NCBI GenBank assembly: GCA_039720395.1
Contig: CM077831.1
Location: forward strand, 6,490,003-6,554,002
Direction of reading: 5' to 3'
From: Liquidambar formosana
Lineage: Eukaryota > Streptophyta > Magnoliopsida > Saxifragales > Altingiaceae
Length of the DNA stretch: 64,000 nucleotides
Shown: positions 12,171-22,816 of the stretch, piece after piece
Layout of the letters: each line of letters begins with the position of its first letter
How positions within the stretch are numbered: the first letter of the stretch is position 1
Made by a program: the position numbers and the translations under genes
Notes under the pieces: model-generated
The model's database searches: none
Told to the model about the DNA's origin: nothing
Seen by the model: the letters and a program-made list of their open reading frames with translations, nothing else

Positions 12171-12425
12171 CCGACTAAGATGATTTGGAAAGCTAAAGTG
12201 GCCCCCAAAAGTTAAGGGTTTTTTCTGGTCATTGGCTATAAGAAGTCAATATGAATGAGAACCTTCAGTCTAGAAGACCTAGTAGAGCTCTTTGCCCTGA
12301 TGTTTGTGTGATGTGTGGCAGTTCTAGAGAGACAGTTGATAATCTTTTTCTGCACTGATCAATTGTCCATTAGTCATGGCAGAGGTTGTTTGTTTTGTCA
12401 GGATTGAGCTGGGTGGCTCTTTTTT
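12171..12425 (+). pseudogene. LINE ORF2 fragment, zf-RVT region
   Basis: In interrupted frames on the + strand it reads TKMIWKAKVAPK, then FFWSLAIRSQY, SRRPSRALCPDVCVMCGSS and ETVDNLFLH. This is the same zf-RVT block as at 7795-7990. Several stops and small indels are present. It ends against an oppositely oriented LINE 3' end. Confidence 0.65.
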
Positions 12426-12439
12426 TACTCTACCTCCTT

Positions 12440-13003
12440 GTTTGTGAGAAATCACTAAATAGATTTTATTGATAATTAATATAAAGAGCAATACGAGGAG
12501 GACAAGATGTCCTACCAAACAGTTTCTAACCACTAAGCAGGTAAAAAGGAAAAAACAGAATATATACCATCATGACAATGCTCAACTATCACAAATTTCT
12601 CTCCAATCCACCTTAATCACAAAATGTGGGATGCTAACAAAAGGATTAGAGATTGAAGCCCAAAAAGAAGCCAAAAAGTACACTCGCCCCACAACTCATC
12701 TACACCTGTAACCTTTTGTTCAAAGATTCTCACATTTATTTCCTAATTTCCTTCGAAATAACTCAAAAACAAGCTAAAACTGCGTAGCTCCAAAGCATAA
12801 TAGCTCTCTTCCAAAATCCCCAAACTCAATAATCAACATATGAAAGCAAGAAAGAGGAGGAACCCAACTCAACCCAGCCATAATAAGAAGGCCATAGGAC
12901 ATGGTAAAAATAAATGATCAACCCCCTTTTTGCTCTTCCTACACAAAATGCACTACTGTGGAGACAAACAAGATAAAAGTCTTCTTTTCTGAAGCAAGTC
13001 ATT
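12440..13003 (-). mobile_element. LINE 3'-end fragment (- strand)
   Basis: The sequence resembles the 3' regions of the LINEs at 33980-35111 and 61456-63720 read on the same strand. Shared blocks include GAGGAGGACAAGATGTCCTAC, a block around AAAAAGAAGCCAAA, and TTTTCTGAAGCAAGTCA at the right edge. No intact frame remains. Confidence 0.6.
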
Positions 13004-13894
13004 GATGTCGATTTCTTTTCATGGGTTTGGTAGATCAAAAAGGGGTAAGATTTTATGGGTTGCTTTGACTCGAGCTATTTTGTGTGGTTATTTGGTGGGA
13101 GAGAAATGCCCGTATTTTAGGACAATTATTCTCCCAAGGAGGCTGTTTGGGATAGAATTATTTTTCTACCTTCTCTTTGGGTTTTGGTCTCCAGAGAATT
13201 TAGTGGGATCCCTCTCGATAAGATAGTGAGGGATGGAAGTAATCTTTGTTCCTCGGTGAAAAAAACCGTCATTTATTCACATCTTTGTGATCTGTCTCCC
13301 TCTTGGTTTTATCAAAAACAATTTTGATGGTTGCTTTCTTGGGAACCATGGCTCATTGGGCATTGGTGGAGTATTTAGACAGAAAATGGGAAGAGTTACT
13401 TAAGTTGTCTCGGTCAGAAGGGGAAGGAATTGCTCTAAAAGCTGAATTGTCGGTGCTTTTGGAGGGTCTTTGGGCAGCTTCTAGATTGGGATTTTCTCAC
13501 ATGTTAGTAGAGGGTGATTTGTCCATTGTTATTAAGAGATAGATCTAGGAGATGCGGGGCCTGGAGATTTGCTATGTTATATAGGAATATTTTTGATCTA
13601 GCAGATCTTTTGCACGTTCAAGTGCATTGGGTGGCTAGAGCAGCCAATGGTGTGGCAGATGAGCTTTCCAAGAGGGTTGTTTTATACTTACAAATAAAGG
13701 GCATTTTGTTCCTTGTTGAGGCTGTGTTTTTTGGTAGTGGTTTAGAGGCTTGTAGGTTTTCGTTTTTGTTTGTTTGTTTGTTTTTGGGTTGTATAGCTTT
13801 GTTTTTGAGTGGAAGAGCTCTCTTCCTCCTTTATGTGCATTTTCCTTGTTAATAATAAAATTCCTTCATTCTTAATAAAGGGGAAAAAAAAATG
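13004..13894 (+). pseudogene. LINE 3' part with RNase H (RVT_3) domain
   Basis: Frame-shifted segments give the plant LINE RNase H domain: GEGIALKAELSVLLEGLWAA, FSHMLVEGDLSIVI and VHWVARAANGVADELSKR. The order ALKAEL, then EGDL, then ARAANGxADELS fits RVT_3. The piece ends with a 3' UTR and a short A-run near 13886-13894. Two stops and at least one frameshift separate the segments. Confidence 0.75.
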
Positions 13895-13954
13895 ATGACA
13901 ATTCTCATCATTTTTCATGTATTGAAAATGTATATCTTATCTAAGGGCTTTATT

Positions 13955-14255
13955 AGGCCTTCTAACTTGAAGCAAGTCATTAGTATTAACTTTTTTATGA
14001 GCTATTAGCCAACACAAAGCCTTTACCTTAGGACTTTAGGAGAAACCTTTGCTTTCCAAATTAATTTAGTTGTTTGGAAAAGGGATATTGTCTTCTTTGT
14101 TAAGGAAGTTCAAGAAAGACTTGCAAGAGAAATGGCCATTACTAACGACGGACCAACACCTCTCGTTATAGGAAGAGGGTGACAAATGAGCATTCCGTAT
14201 TTGTTGGTCAAGAGTGAAGAAATTCAAGGGTTTTGATTGATAAAAAAATACCACA
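13955..14255 (-). pseudogene. LINE ORF2 fragment before zf-RVT (- strand)
   Basis: The - strand reads LDQQIRNAHLSPSSYNERCW, then SNGHFSCKSFLNFLNKED. This matches the SSGVFSCKSFFD block of the LINE at 7278-8310. The neighbouring DNA carries the GAAGCAAGTCATTAGT block shared with other - strand LINE copies in the window. Confidence 0.6.
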
Positions 14256-14759
14256 ACAGCAAGTTAGTGTAGGCATATAAATTTTCATCTACAAAGTTGC
14301 CACATGTCACATGACACCTTTGCCTATAAGAAAAATTAATTGACACTTGTTTAAAGGCAACAAATCGATGGATGCCACGTGCCACATAGATGGCATTTAG
14401 TGTAGAAAATCTCTACAAATCAAAATTTGACACATGTTACATGGGTCCACATGAATGTTCTTCTCAGGTGCATGGAAGATAAGCTTTATCATATGGATAG
14501 GTAAACCAAAAATAGATAGTTATCTGATAAAATAAATAAAACGAGGATAATTATCTATGCAGTTATCCTTGTCACCTAAGTCTTGGATCCACATCTATAA
14601 ATAGAGGTGGCCACCAAAGAATAAGGTGATGAACAACAACAGGATTGAGGAAGCTTTGACAGATTGAAGTCCAAAACCCTGGAGAACTTCTTCACCCTGT
14701 TTATCATGCCTAAATCAAGCGCTCGCCTCAAAACTCTACAAGTCTACCACGTTTGCTTC
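14256..14759. other. Non-coding DNA with a possible TATA box
   Basis: No ORF is supported. CTATAAATAG (about 14595-14604, + strand) is a good TATA-like motif. It lies just before the truncated 3' end of the copia element, so it may come from an unrecognised LTR or be chance. Confidence 0.3.
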
Positions 14760-16081
14760 ATTTCATCCGAGAAATGAAACTGCTGGCCCAAATAACGCTT
14801 CAAATCAGCAATGCTAGCTGAATCACTCCAAGAAATAATAATATCATCCACATAAACAATCAAAACAATGGTGCCAGCAGTGGAATGACAAGCAAAGACG
14901 GAATGATCAGAGGTAGAACGCTGGAATCCATATTCAAGAACAACAGCACTGAATCGATCAAACCAAGCTCGAGGAGACTGTTTCAAGCCATACAAAGCCT
15001 TTTTAAGGCGACATACAAGATGAGCATTCTCAACAACAACATATCCTGGGGGTTGATCCATATACACTTCCTCCTGAAGATCACCATGAAGGAATGCATT
15101 CTTGATATCAAGCTGATACAAAGGCCAAGAACGATTAACGGCCACTGAGAGCAAGATGCGAACAGAGTTTAGGCGAGCAATAAGGGAAAAAGTCTCCAAA
15201 TAGTCAACACCATAGGTTTGGGTGTAGCCTTTCGCAACTAGCCGTGCTTTAAGGCGTTCAATAGAACCATCAGGAAGATACTTAACGGTATAAACCCACC
15301 GACAACCCACTGTCTGTTTTCCTGGAGGAAGAGGAGTAAACTCCCAGGTGTGGTTCTTATGAAGAGCGCTCATTTCCTCATCCATAGCTTGTTTCCAGCC
15401 AGAAGAAGATAGTGCCTGCTTATAAGATGAAGGAACAGAAATAGAGGACAAGGAACAAGCAAAAGACTGCAAACAAGGTGAAAGACGATTATAAGACAAG
15501 AAATGAGCAATAGGATGTTGTGTACAAGTCCTTTTACCTCGGCGTAGAGCAATAGGTAAATCATCGGTGCGCAAGGAAGAAGGAGGCAAAACAGGATCCT
15601 CAGACCGAGAAGCTGTAGGAACAGGGCTATAAGAAATAACTCGTCTATCTTGAGATCGGTGATATACCTGCAATTGAGGGTTAGAAGGAGCTGAGGAAAT
15701 TGGAGAAGTGACCACAGGTGGAGACATGGGCATCGGAAGAGTAGGAGAGGGAAAAGAATGCTCCCCCTCACAACAAGATATGAGATTAGAAAATAGATTC
15801 TCACCTTGGGAGGAAAAGAAAGATGTAGACTCAAAAAATGTGACATCAGCACTCACAAAGTAGCGATAAGAATCCGGACTGTAACAACGATAACCTTTTT
15901 GAGTACGGGAGTACCCAAGGAAGACACACTTCCGAGCTCGAGGAGATAATTTATCCTGACCCAAATCAAGCACATGAACAAAAGCAACACAACCAAAAAC
16001 CCGAGGAGTGAGGGAGAAAGGAGGTTGAGCAGGATAAACAAGAGAAAAAGGGGACTTATGATCCAAAACAGTAGAAGGCAT
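14744..16081 (-). pseudogene. Copia polyprotein: integrase C-terminus and reverse transcriptase (truncated)
   Basis: The frame starts with the post-catalytic integrase region (PSTVLDHKSPFSLVY, VFGCVAFVHV, KCVFLGYS). A low-complexity linker follows. The reverse transcriptase block reads WKQAMDEEMSALHKNHTWE, KARLVAKGYTQ, LDIKNAFLHGDLQEEVYM, LKKALYGLKQSPRAWFDR and the active site YVDDI. It runs out before the connection and RNase H domains. Copia YVDD and FLHGDL motifs make the family certain. Confidence 0.9.
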
Positions 16082-16120
16082 CCGATTAATGAGATAACAA
16101 GCAGTTAAAACAGCATCACC

Positions 16121-17518
16121 CTAAAAATGTTTGGGTACCTTCATATTGAACATTAAAGTACGAGCAATATCAAGTAAATGGCGGTGTTTCCGCTTAGCCA
16201 CACCATTTTGCTGGGAAGTGTGAGAACAACTAGTCTGATGAATAATGCCTCGATCAATGCAAAATGAATTCATAAGGGTTTGGGTATACTCCAATGCATT
16301 ATCAGATCGAAAAATCTTAATCCGCTTATTAAATTGAACAAGAATTTCATTAAAAAATTGAAGAACAATTTTAGGCAATTCAGACCTCTCTTTCATTAGA
16401 AATAACCATGTCATTCGGGAATAATCATCAACAAAAACAACAAAATAATGAAAACCACTCAAAGTTGCAGTACGAGATTGACGATCATGATTACTACTAG
16501 GAAAAGAACTATGGTGATGCTTTCCTAATTGACAGGCCTCACACTCTAATTTAGACAAAGGACTCAATAAGGGAATAGCGGTCTTCAGTTTAACCAAAGA
16601 TGGATGACCCAAGCAGAAGTGCCACTGAAGAGGAGAAATTGTAGCAGACAAGGCAGAGGAACTGAGAGACATGGAGTCACCGGGATCCAAAATATAAAGA
16701 CCGTCCTTCTCATGCCCCGAACTAATCTTCTTCTTGGTCTTGAGGTCCTGAAAAATACAAGAAGTAGGAGTGAAAACAATTTCACACTGTAAGGCTTTTG
16801 TCAACTGACTAACAGAGAGTAAATTAAATGGAAAATTAGGAACATAAAGACTAGAAGGTAAGGAGAGAGAGGTGGTGGGATGAAGAACACCTTGTCCATG
16901 AATAGGCCGAGAAGAGCCATCAGCTAACACGACATGATGATTAACAGGTGTTAAATTAAAAAAACAAGATGATAAACCAGATATATTTTTGTTAGCACCG
17001 GAATCAATAATCCATGAAGAGGGAGAAGCTGCTACACATGCAATATTACCTGAATTAGCTAAGGTAGCAGTAGAGGAAGAAGAAGGTTGTAGAGAAGGAA
17101 GTGCAGTGCGCAAGTGCTGGACGAGAAGCTCGCCAAGTTGAGTACTGAAAGTATCACGAGAACCAGAACTAGAAGAAGCATATCCAACAAATGTGGGTTG
17201 CGACTGTGCCATACTCTGAGACTGTGCTACACCATCACTAACTTGATTCACATAATTCGGCTTACCATATTTTTGAAAGCAGTAAGGTTCAGTGTGATTT
17301 GTACCCCCACAATAAGTACATTTCTTGTCACCACGTCCATTAAGGCGACCACTACCACCACCACGAGAACCACCACGAAAATTACGGCCTCCACGGCCAC
17401 CGCAGAAACCACCACGAAATCCGCTACGGCTTCCACTGTTAGAGACCAAGGTAGTAGTCTCTGAAGAAGAAACAGGGGAACTAAGCAACGGAGGATGCTG
17501 TCCTAGGGAAGAACGCAA
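16121..17518 (-). pseudogene. Copia polyprotein: zinc knuckle, protease, integrase
   Basis: A Gly/Arg-rich nucleocapsid region is followed by a CCHC knuckle (CTYCGGTNHTEPYC). The aspartic protease motif is intact (WIIDSGANKNISG). GAG-preintegrase (LQWHFCLGHPS) and the integrase core (CEACQLGKHH, FVVFVDDYSRMTWLF, IFRSDNALEYT, HTSQQNGVAKRKHR) come next. In the last block the catalytic Glu usual in NGVAER appears as Lys, so integrase may be inactive. A stop ends the frame at KVPKHF. Confidence 0.9.
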
Positions 17519-17527
17519 TTGTCGGGA

Positions 17528-18160
17528 CTAGGCATTAGCAGTCGTAGGCAAGGTCTCACTCGCAAGGATCTGATCTTTAAAGCCACGAAGATCAGAGTCC
17601 AAACCAGATAATAAGCTAGCAATCATAAACTCCTCCCATTGCTTCTTCTGCTGTTTTAAATCAGTGGTAAAAGGCCTATGCTGCAATAATTGATCCCACA
17701 AATTCTTAAGTGTGCTATAATACTCAGCTAAAGGTTTCCCAGACTGTTTGGTGATGAAAATTTTCTCATATAGCTCATACACACGAGAAACATTACTCTG
17801 ATGAGAAAAAGAATCAGCAATGGAGTCCCAAATTTTCTTGGAGGAGTCACAAAATTCAACGGTTGTAGCAATATCGGGATCCATACTATGCCAAAGCAAT
17901 CCCATAACAGCAGAGTCCTCGCAAATCCAATCTTCATATGTGGGATCACTAGCACTAGGAGGATTGTCAGTCAAATACTTCAACTTTCGATGAGCACGTA
18001 AATAAACTCTAACTGCATGTGCCCAAGCCATGTAATTTAAACCATTCAACTTTTTCGAAGTGATAGATTTAGGCAAATCATTGTTAACATTAAAAACTGG
18101 GAGTTTTTCTTCAGTCTTAGTACTGGATTTCTCTTCTGCCATCTCAAACACAAGGTTCAA
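17528..18160 (-). pseudogene. Copia gag (UBN2-type)
   Basis: A 210-codon frame has the capsid pattern LNGLNYMAWAHAVRVYLRA, then PTYEDWICEDSAVMGLLWHS and YELYEKIFITKQSGKPLAEY. It ends in TAG exactly where the polyprotein should read on into the nucleocapsid; the upstream frame resumes two codons later (SRQLRSSLGQ). A single-base change to stop is the simplest explanation, since no frameshift is needed. Confidence 0.85.
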
Positions 18161-18695
18161 ACAACAAAACCAGATCTGGAACTAAACCAACAGACCCTTA
18201 AATCAGTCAGTCGACGAACCAATAACAGACTTGAGAAATAGCAAACCTCCCAAAACACTTGAGAAACCCACAAGAATATCAACAATCTGATGGAAAATCA
18301 CATAACCAGACCTCTTTACATAGCAAGATGACTCAGAGCAAAGCTACAATCACCATACCAAGGCAGCAAAACCAGGAAAACATGATAACAGAGGCCAAAA
18401 CTTCAGGAAACACACAGCCGACCCTTCAAATCACGTAAAAAGACAAGCAATTGTGATCCAAACATCAAAACAACTCCAAAGCCACTCAAGAATCACCTAG
18501 TTGGCACCCATAGAGACTATCCCAAGCAACAAACTCGAGCCAAAGTCTCAAAAATTTGAGTTTCAAAAAATCGCACTAAAATCTGGGAAAAATATAAGAA
18601 AATTCAAAAATCATACCAAACGACCTCGGATCGCAACGAAACTTCACCAGAAATTTTCCTTAGGGGAGTCGACCAGATTGGGAGATCAACTCACC

Positions 18696-18745
18696 CTGCT
18701 GACGTCATATGCTGACGTCAGCATCTACTCTGATGACGTCAGCAG
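18696..18745. promoter_or_regulatory. Cluster of three perfect TGACGTCA palindromes in the copia leader
   Basis: TGACGTCA occurs at 18700-18707, 18713-18720 and 18734-18741, about 80-130 bp inside the element from its primer-binding site. TGACGTCA is a classic bZIP-factor (TGA/CREB-type) site. Alternatively, palindromes in a leader can act in RNA dimerisation. The function is inferred. Confidence 0.5.
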
Positions 18746-18817
18746 GTCTGTGTTGATGATATCTTGCTATGCTCCTCTTCTATTTTTCAGATTTGTCACA
18801 CAAGAATCGATTAGGAG

Positions 18818-18829
18818 GCTCTGATACCA
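18818..18829 (-). other. Primer-binding site for initiator tRNA-Met
   Basis: The - strand reads TGGTATCAGAGC directly after the LTR end. This is the standard copia primer-binding site, complementary to the 3' end of initiator tRNA-Met. Confidence 0.85.
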
Positions 18830-18832
18830 AGT

Positions 18833-19039
18833 TGAGTTGTAAACTAGGGTTTAGGTTAGATATGAGAGGGAGAAAAAGAGAAGAAGATGAAGAAGAAAGG
18901 TTTAGGGTTTAATTAAATCACCCTACACCTTCTAACATATTGCTTTTATATAAGAAAGATAAGTCCAAGTGCAAAACTACCCTTTAGGAAATAAAGAAAT
19001 AACAAACACTGTAAAACAATAAAAATAATAACTCTAACA
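18833..19039 (-). repeat. 5' LTR of the copia element
   Basis: On the - strand it begins TGTTAGAGTTATTATTTT and ends near ACAACTCA, next to the primer-binding site. TG..CA ends support about 207 bp. No second copy was found at the other end of the element. Confidence 0.65.
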
Positions 19040-19784
19040 AAGTCTATGTAATTCGAAATATTTTGAAAAAACATTCTTCTGCAAAGTTGTTCAAAATAAT
19101 GTTTTTTAGTAGACAACATAACTTGTTTTCATAAAAACCATTTATATTTTTCTAAGATCTTGAAAAATTGAATTAATGCGGTGTTCAAATAAAACTAAGG
19201 GGTTGCAATAACTGGCCCTAGAAAAAAGAAAAGAAAAAGGGGGGTGGGGGGGATGGGTAATTGGGAAAGCTTCTCGATCCAATGCATTGAACAACCAATA
19301 CGTACTATGGAGCAAAAAAAGGGGTGGAATGGGGATGCTTCTCCAACACAACAAACAAAAATCTCCTCTTTTTAAATTATTATTTTTTATATTAGTTTAC
19401 ATAATTAATATTTAATACTAAGGGATTATAAGAACAAATTAATTTGGAATGAAATAATTAATTGAAATAAATAAATAATTTTGACACTATAAGAATACAT
19501 TAGCATAATATAACCTTCAAGTCTTCAATTAATGCATTGCTACTAGTTGCTTTCTTATTAGCTTCTTTTGATCTATAACTATATGGGTTTAATACTCATG
19601 AAATATATATTTTGCGTACTTGTGTTGAAGTTGTGCTTCATTGTTTGTTCTACGCTTCTATTATACTTATAGTGGGAAGTGGGAAAAAATATCACTGAAG
19701 TAAGACGCTTATAGGCCAAATGTGATGGCTAAGAAGCAAATTCTTTCTAAATGCACCCAAAAAAAATAAAAATAAAAAGGATGT
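19040..19784. other. Intergenic DNA
   Basis: AT-rich DNA with a G-rich patch at about 19235-19256. No gene or element could be supported. Confidence 0.4.
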
Positions 19785-20135
19785 AGCTTTTCACATGTAG
19801 TGACTAGCCAACTAGCAAAACAAAACGTAATGCAACAAAAGAAAAGACAAAGATGTGGGTGTGCAGTGTACTACTAATATTCCAATTGCCAATAATAATA
19901 AAGCGGACTAGATGAGCTTTTCACATGTAGCAACTAGCAACTAGCAAAACATTATACAACAAAAGAGATGCATGTATGCAGAATCCTTGGTACTATTAAT
20001 ATTCCATAATAAAGTGGACTCAGTAAGTGACTAAGTCTTGATGTAGAGGAATAGGCATGCGGACTTGTGTACTACTAATATTCCAATAATAAAGTGGACT
20101 AAGTCCTATATGTAGAGGAATAGGCTTGCAGAGTA
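19785..20135. repeat. Imperfect tandem repeats of ~80-125 bp
   Basis: AGCTTTTCACATGTAG...ACTAGC...AAAAC recurs at about 19785 and 19915. TACTACTAATATTCCA...AATAAAGTGGACT recurs three times (near 19870, 19990 and 20070). The string TGTAGAGGAATAGGC occurs twice (near 20042 and 20111). The array is non-coding. Confidence 0.65.
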
Positions 20136-20386
20136 ATAGGAATATAGGATAGCTGTAAAAGTAGGTTAGCTCATAGCTGTAAAAGTTGACTAAAGGGAGC
20201 TGGGTAAAGCGTGTTGGTTCATGTGGAGGTTGGACTATTGTCTAAAACTCGAAATCTCGCTCGATAATATGTGAAAAATATATCACATCCAAATATCTTA
20301 TCGTCACCTGTCGATATGACGAGATATCGTTGATATCGACGGTATTTAAGACTCTGCTCTCAACTCAAACATCTGTGCAATATTCC

Positions 20387-21505
20387 CCTTTTTTGTGTAA
20401 GTCTACTCTATTGCATCCCAAATCTCTTTTTTAGTTCGCATCAATATATACCCGTTTCCAATCTTCTATGTCATCCAATTCAGTAGTCAAGACATGATGA
20501 TGGAGTTCTCAGCGTTCCACTTCTCATATGAAGGATCATTCTGTGGCCGTTCTACAACCTTCCCAGTAATATACCCCATCTTTCCTTTTCCTGTAAGGAA
20601 AAGTCCTGTTGATAGTGACCAAGCTAAGTAATTATTCCCATTAAACTTCGAAGTCGTGATTTGGAGGGTAGGGTTCTCAATATTGGTGCTAAGTTGACCC
20701 ACAACCTCTTTGGGGTGGGTTTGGTTGACTTCACTAGTCTTAGACACGCTACTATAGTCTGAGGCACTACCCAAACAAGCTTCTAAATCGCCAAGCAGCC
20801 CTAAACCAGCAGCAACAATGGAGCAACAAGAGTCTAGATCACTTATCAAAGCATAAAAGCATGAACCAAGGTCAAATTGCATCAACTAGAGGCTGGACAG
20901 CACAGAACCAAGGCAGCCGACCCACTGTTTGTGTACAAAAACCATCACAACCCCTTCAATATGGTTGCAAACCTTCAATGCACACATCCACTATCAATCT
21001 TGTCCTCTTCTGATTCAACCCGAAGAATCCAATGGCATTAAAAGTGACCCAAACACCAGATCAGGGAAAACAGGCTTATTTTTTTGAAAATCAAAGAAAA
21101 ATATAGAAGGCATACCAAATCAACTCCATTCACCTTTAACATCAGGGACAAATTCTCCTCGAGGAGTCGACCAAGATTAGGGGTTCAACCCTATGCTGAC
21201 ATCAGCATGTGTATGGTTGATGTCAGCATCCGTATGGATGGCATCAGCAGAAGTTTCTGACACTGTTCTTTGCATGTTGACGCTGCCAAAAGATCGAAAA
21301 TAAAGCTCTGATACCAAGTTGTTTTGTATGTAATCAATTAAAAAGAAAAAAGTAGAGAAAGAAGAAGAGGAAAGAAGAAAAGAAGGGGAAAGGAAAAACT
21401 AGAGAGAACCGTATGATTGATCTCTTTTAATATCTTATTTATACAACCTAATAGCAACAATCACAAAACTACCCCTTTAGCTAAATAATAATAATAATAA
21501 TAAAG
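20387..21505 (-). mobile_element. Copia remnant: gag start, leader and 5' LTR
   Basis: The leader and primer-binding region resemble those of the copia element at 14760-19039. GCTCTGATACCA (21307-21318, + strand) is the primer-binding site in reverse. An LTR-like stretch follows to about 21505. The leader keeps decayed versions of the TGACGTCA cluster (GCTGACATCAGCAT near 21195, TTGATGTCAGCAT near 21216). Everything after early gag is lost. Confidence 0.7.
20487..20885 (-). pseudogene. Copia gag fragment
   Basis: The second half of this 132-codon frame reads ITTSKFNGNNYLAWSLSTGL, then KMGYITGK and YEKWNAENSIIMS. This is the start of a UBN2-type gag (NGxNYxxW..., W...N..I...L). It breaks off at that point. 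Confidence 0.8.
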
Positions 21506-21664
21506 CATAAAGAAATACATCGGATGACGCTAATATTCAATAGAAAAGAGCCTCTTGGAATGTCAAACAATTTCTTCCAAAATGTCATTTTGATTGAGCA
21601 TCATGGCACTAGACTTTGCTTGGATACATCTGATATACTTCATTCTCTTTATGCAATTATTCTA

Positions 21665-22015
21665 GATTTTTGCGTCCATTAATTTATTCTGTAAATAGAA
21701 CCTTTTCTAAATCAATTTTGAGGGATTTCCCAGCTTTGTGGTGTTCATTTATATGTGCATTCTCTTCCAACTTGTCCTCATAATTGATGTCTCTCAAAAT
21801 CCTAGCCTTTCTCTCCCTAAGATCCCAAAACACCCACGTGTTACAAGCTTTTAACTTTCCTTTGATGTCCTTCAACTTCTTTATGATTTTGAAACCTTCC
21901 CAATCCCTAACTTGGTTCTCTTTCCACCATTGCTCGAAGGTGGACTTAAATGAAAGTTGAGAAAGCCACATATTTTGAAAATGAAAGTTTGCGCTTCTCA
22001 TGTTTAGCTTGCTCT
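21665..22015 (-). pseudogene. LINE ORF2 fragment, endonuclease-RT linker
   Basis: A 105-codon frame reads FHFQNMWLSQLSFKSTFEQW, then GFKIIKKLKDIKGKLKACNT and DLRERKARILRDINYEDKLE. This is the spacer between the endonuclease and reverse transcriptase in plant L1-type elements. It is isolated from the rest of the element. Confidence 0.75.
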
Positions 22016-22084
22016 TTTATTAAACCAAAGTAGGTCTTAGTGCACGCTATTGCACAAGAAAAATATGACTCAATCACACCACAC

Positions 22085-22245
22085 TTAATATGACTCAATC
22101 ACACTTCACTTTTTCAAGGCACTTATCCACTTCGTTGATTCTGCTTGAATCATAGTGGACTGTGTCCTCCTGAATCTTTCCATCCTTATTGACAATCGAG
22201 CCAAGGTAAAGAAACTTGTTAGGATAAAGGGTGATGCTTGGATCT
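22085..22245 (-). pseudogene. LINE reverse-transcriptase fragment (YLGSIV type)
   Basis: The - strand reads FLYLGSIVNKDGKIQEDTVH, then SRINEVDKCLEKVKCD. This resembles the FKYLGSxIxxDG block of non-LTR reverse transcriptases. The motif differs from the LGLPLGA type of the LINE at 25745, so two LINE lineages are present. Confidence 0.55.
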
Positions 22246-22678
22246 TTCCGACTTATACTTTAACTATACCCTCATTTCTAGTTCTGGTTTACTAAATATG
22301 TATTTTATGTATACTAATGCCCTGCAAACTTGAAAGTAGGAGGAGGTTTCTATCGTATCCTTCTGTCCCTGATCAAATGCTTGAATTTAGATGCAAGTAG
22401 TGGTATTTTTTATTTTTTATTTTTGGGTATTATCTCCATTAATAATTACCTTACTAATAGCAAGTATATTTATTTAGCTGCCATTTTCATTTGAATTCAC
22501 CATTTTTTTCCATGGCATGTAATTTTATGGTTTGTTCAGCTTTGAAAATACACTCTCTCATGCGGTAGTGGTCATGGGAATTACTTTTGTCGCTTTTTTG
22601 TGTGGAAAGTTCTATATTGGATGTTATGTACAGAAAATGCTATCTTGTGGCAATTAGTGACTGGTTTTTCTTTACCAG
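22246..22678 (+). other. Probable intron upstream of the first visible exon
   Basis: No coding sequence is supported. The stretch is T-rich toward its 3' end and finishes with TTTCTTTACCAG, a good splice acceptor for the exon starting at 22679. Confidence 0.5.
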
Positions 22679-22816
22679 CCAGAGACATTTGTAAAAGTTC
22701 GCCCACGCTGTGAAGCGCCTCGGCGTGACATGATGTACCCTATGAACTACACTCCATGCCGCTATGTGCGAATATCATGTTTGCGGGGAAATCCTATTGC
22801 CATTTTCTTCATTCAG
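22679..22816 (+). CDS. Host gene, first visible exon
   Basis: Forty-six codons in phase 0 from PETFVKVRPRCEAPRRDMMY to RGNPIAIFFIQ, between TTTACCAG and GTATAT. Internal Met codons exist, but the upstream acceptor and open frame argue that this is not the first coding exon. Confidence 0.85.

Larger units (their letters stand above)
14760..19039 (-). mobile_element. Ty1-copia retrotransposon, 5' LTR present, 3' end missing
   Basis: Reading the - strand from 19039: a 5' LTR, a primer-binding site, a ~650-bp leader, gag, protease, integrase and reverse transcriptase. The sequence leaves copia homology inside the reverse transcriptase just after FHF (about 14775). RNase H and the 3' LTR are absent. 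The ORF is interrupted by a stop between gag and the zinc knuckle (17526-17528) and another inside the integrase (near 16120). Confidence 0.85.

Noticed and set aside
17325..17531. Pro/Arg-rich + strand ORF
   Set aside because: Shadow of the Gly/Arg-rich nucleocapsid region of the copia polyprotein on the - strand.
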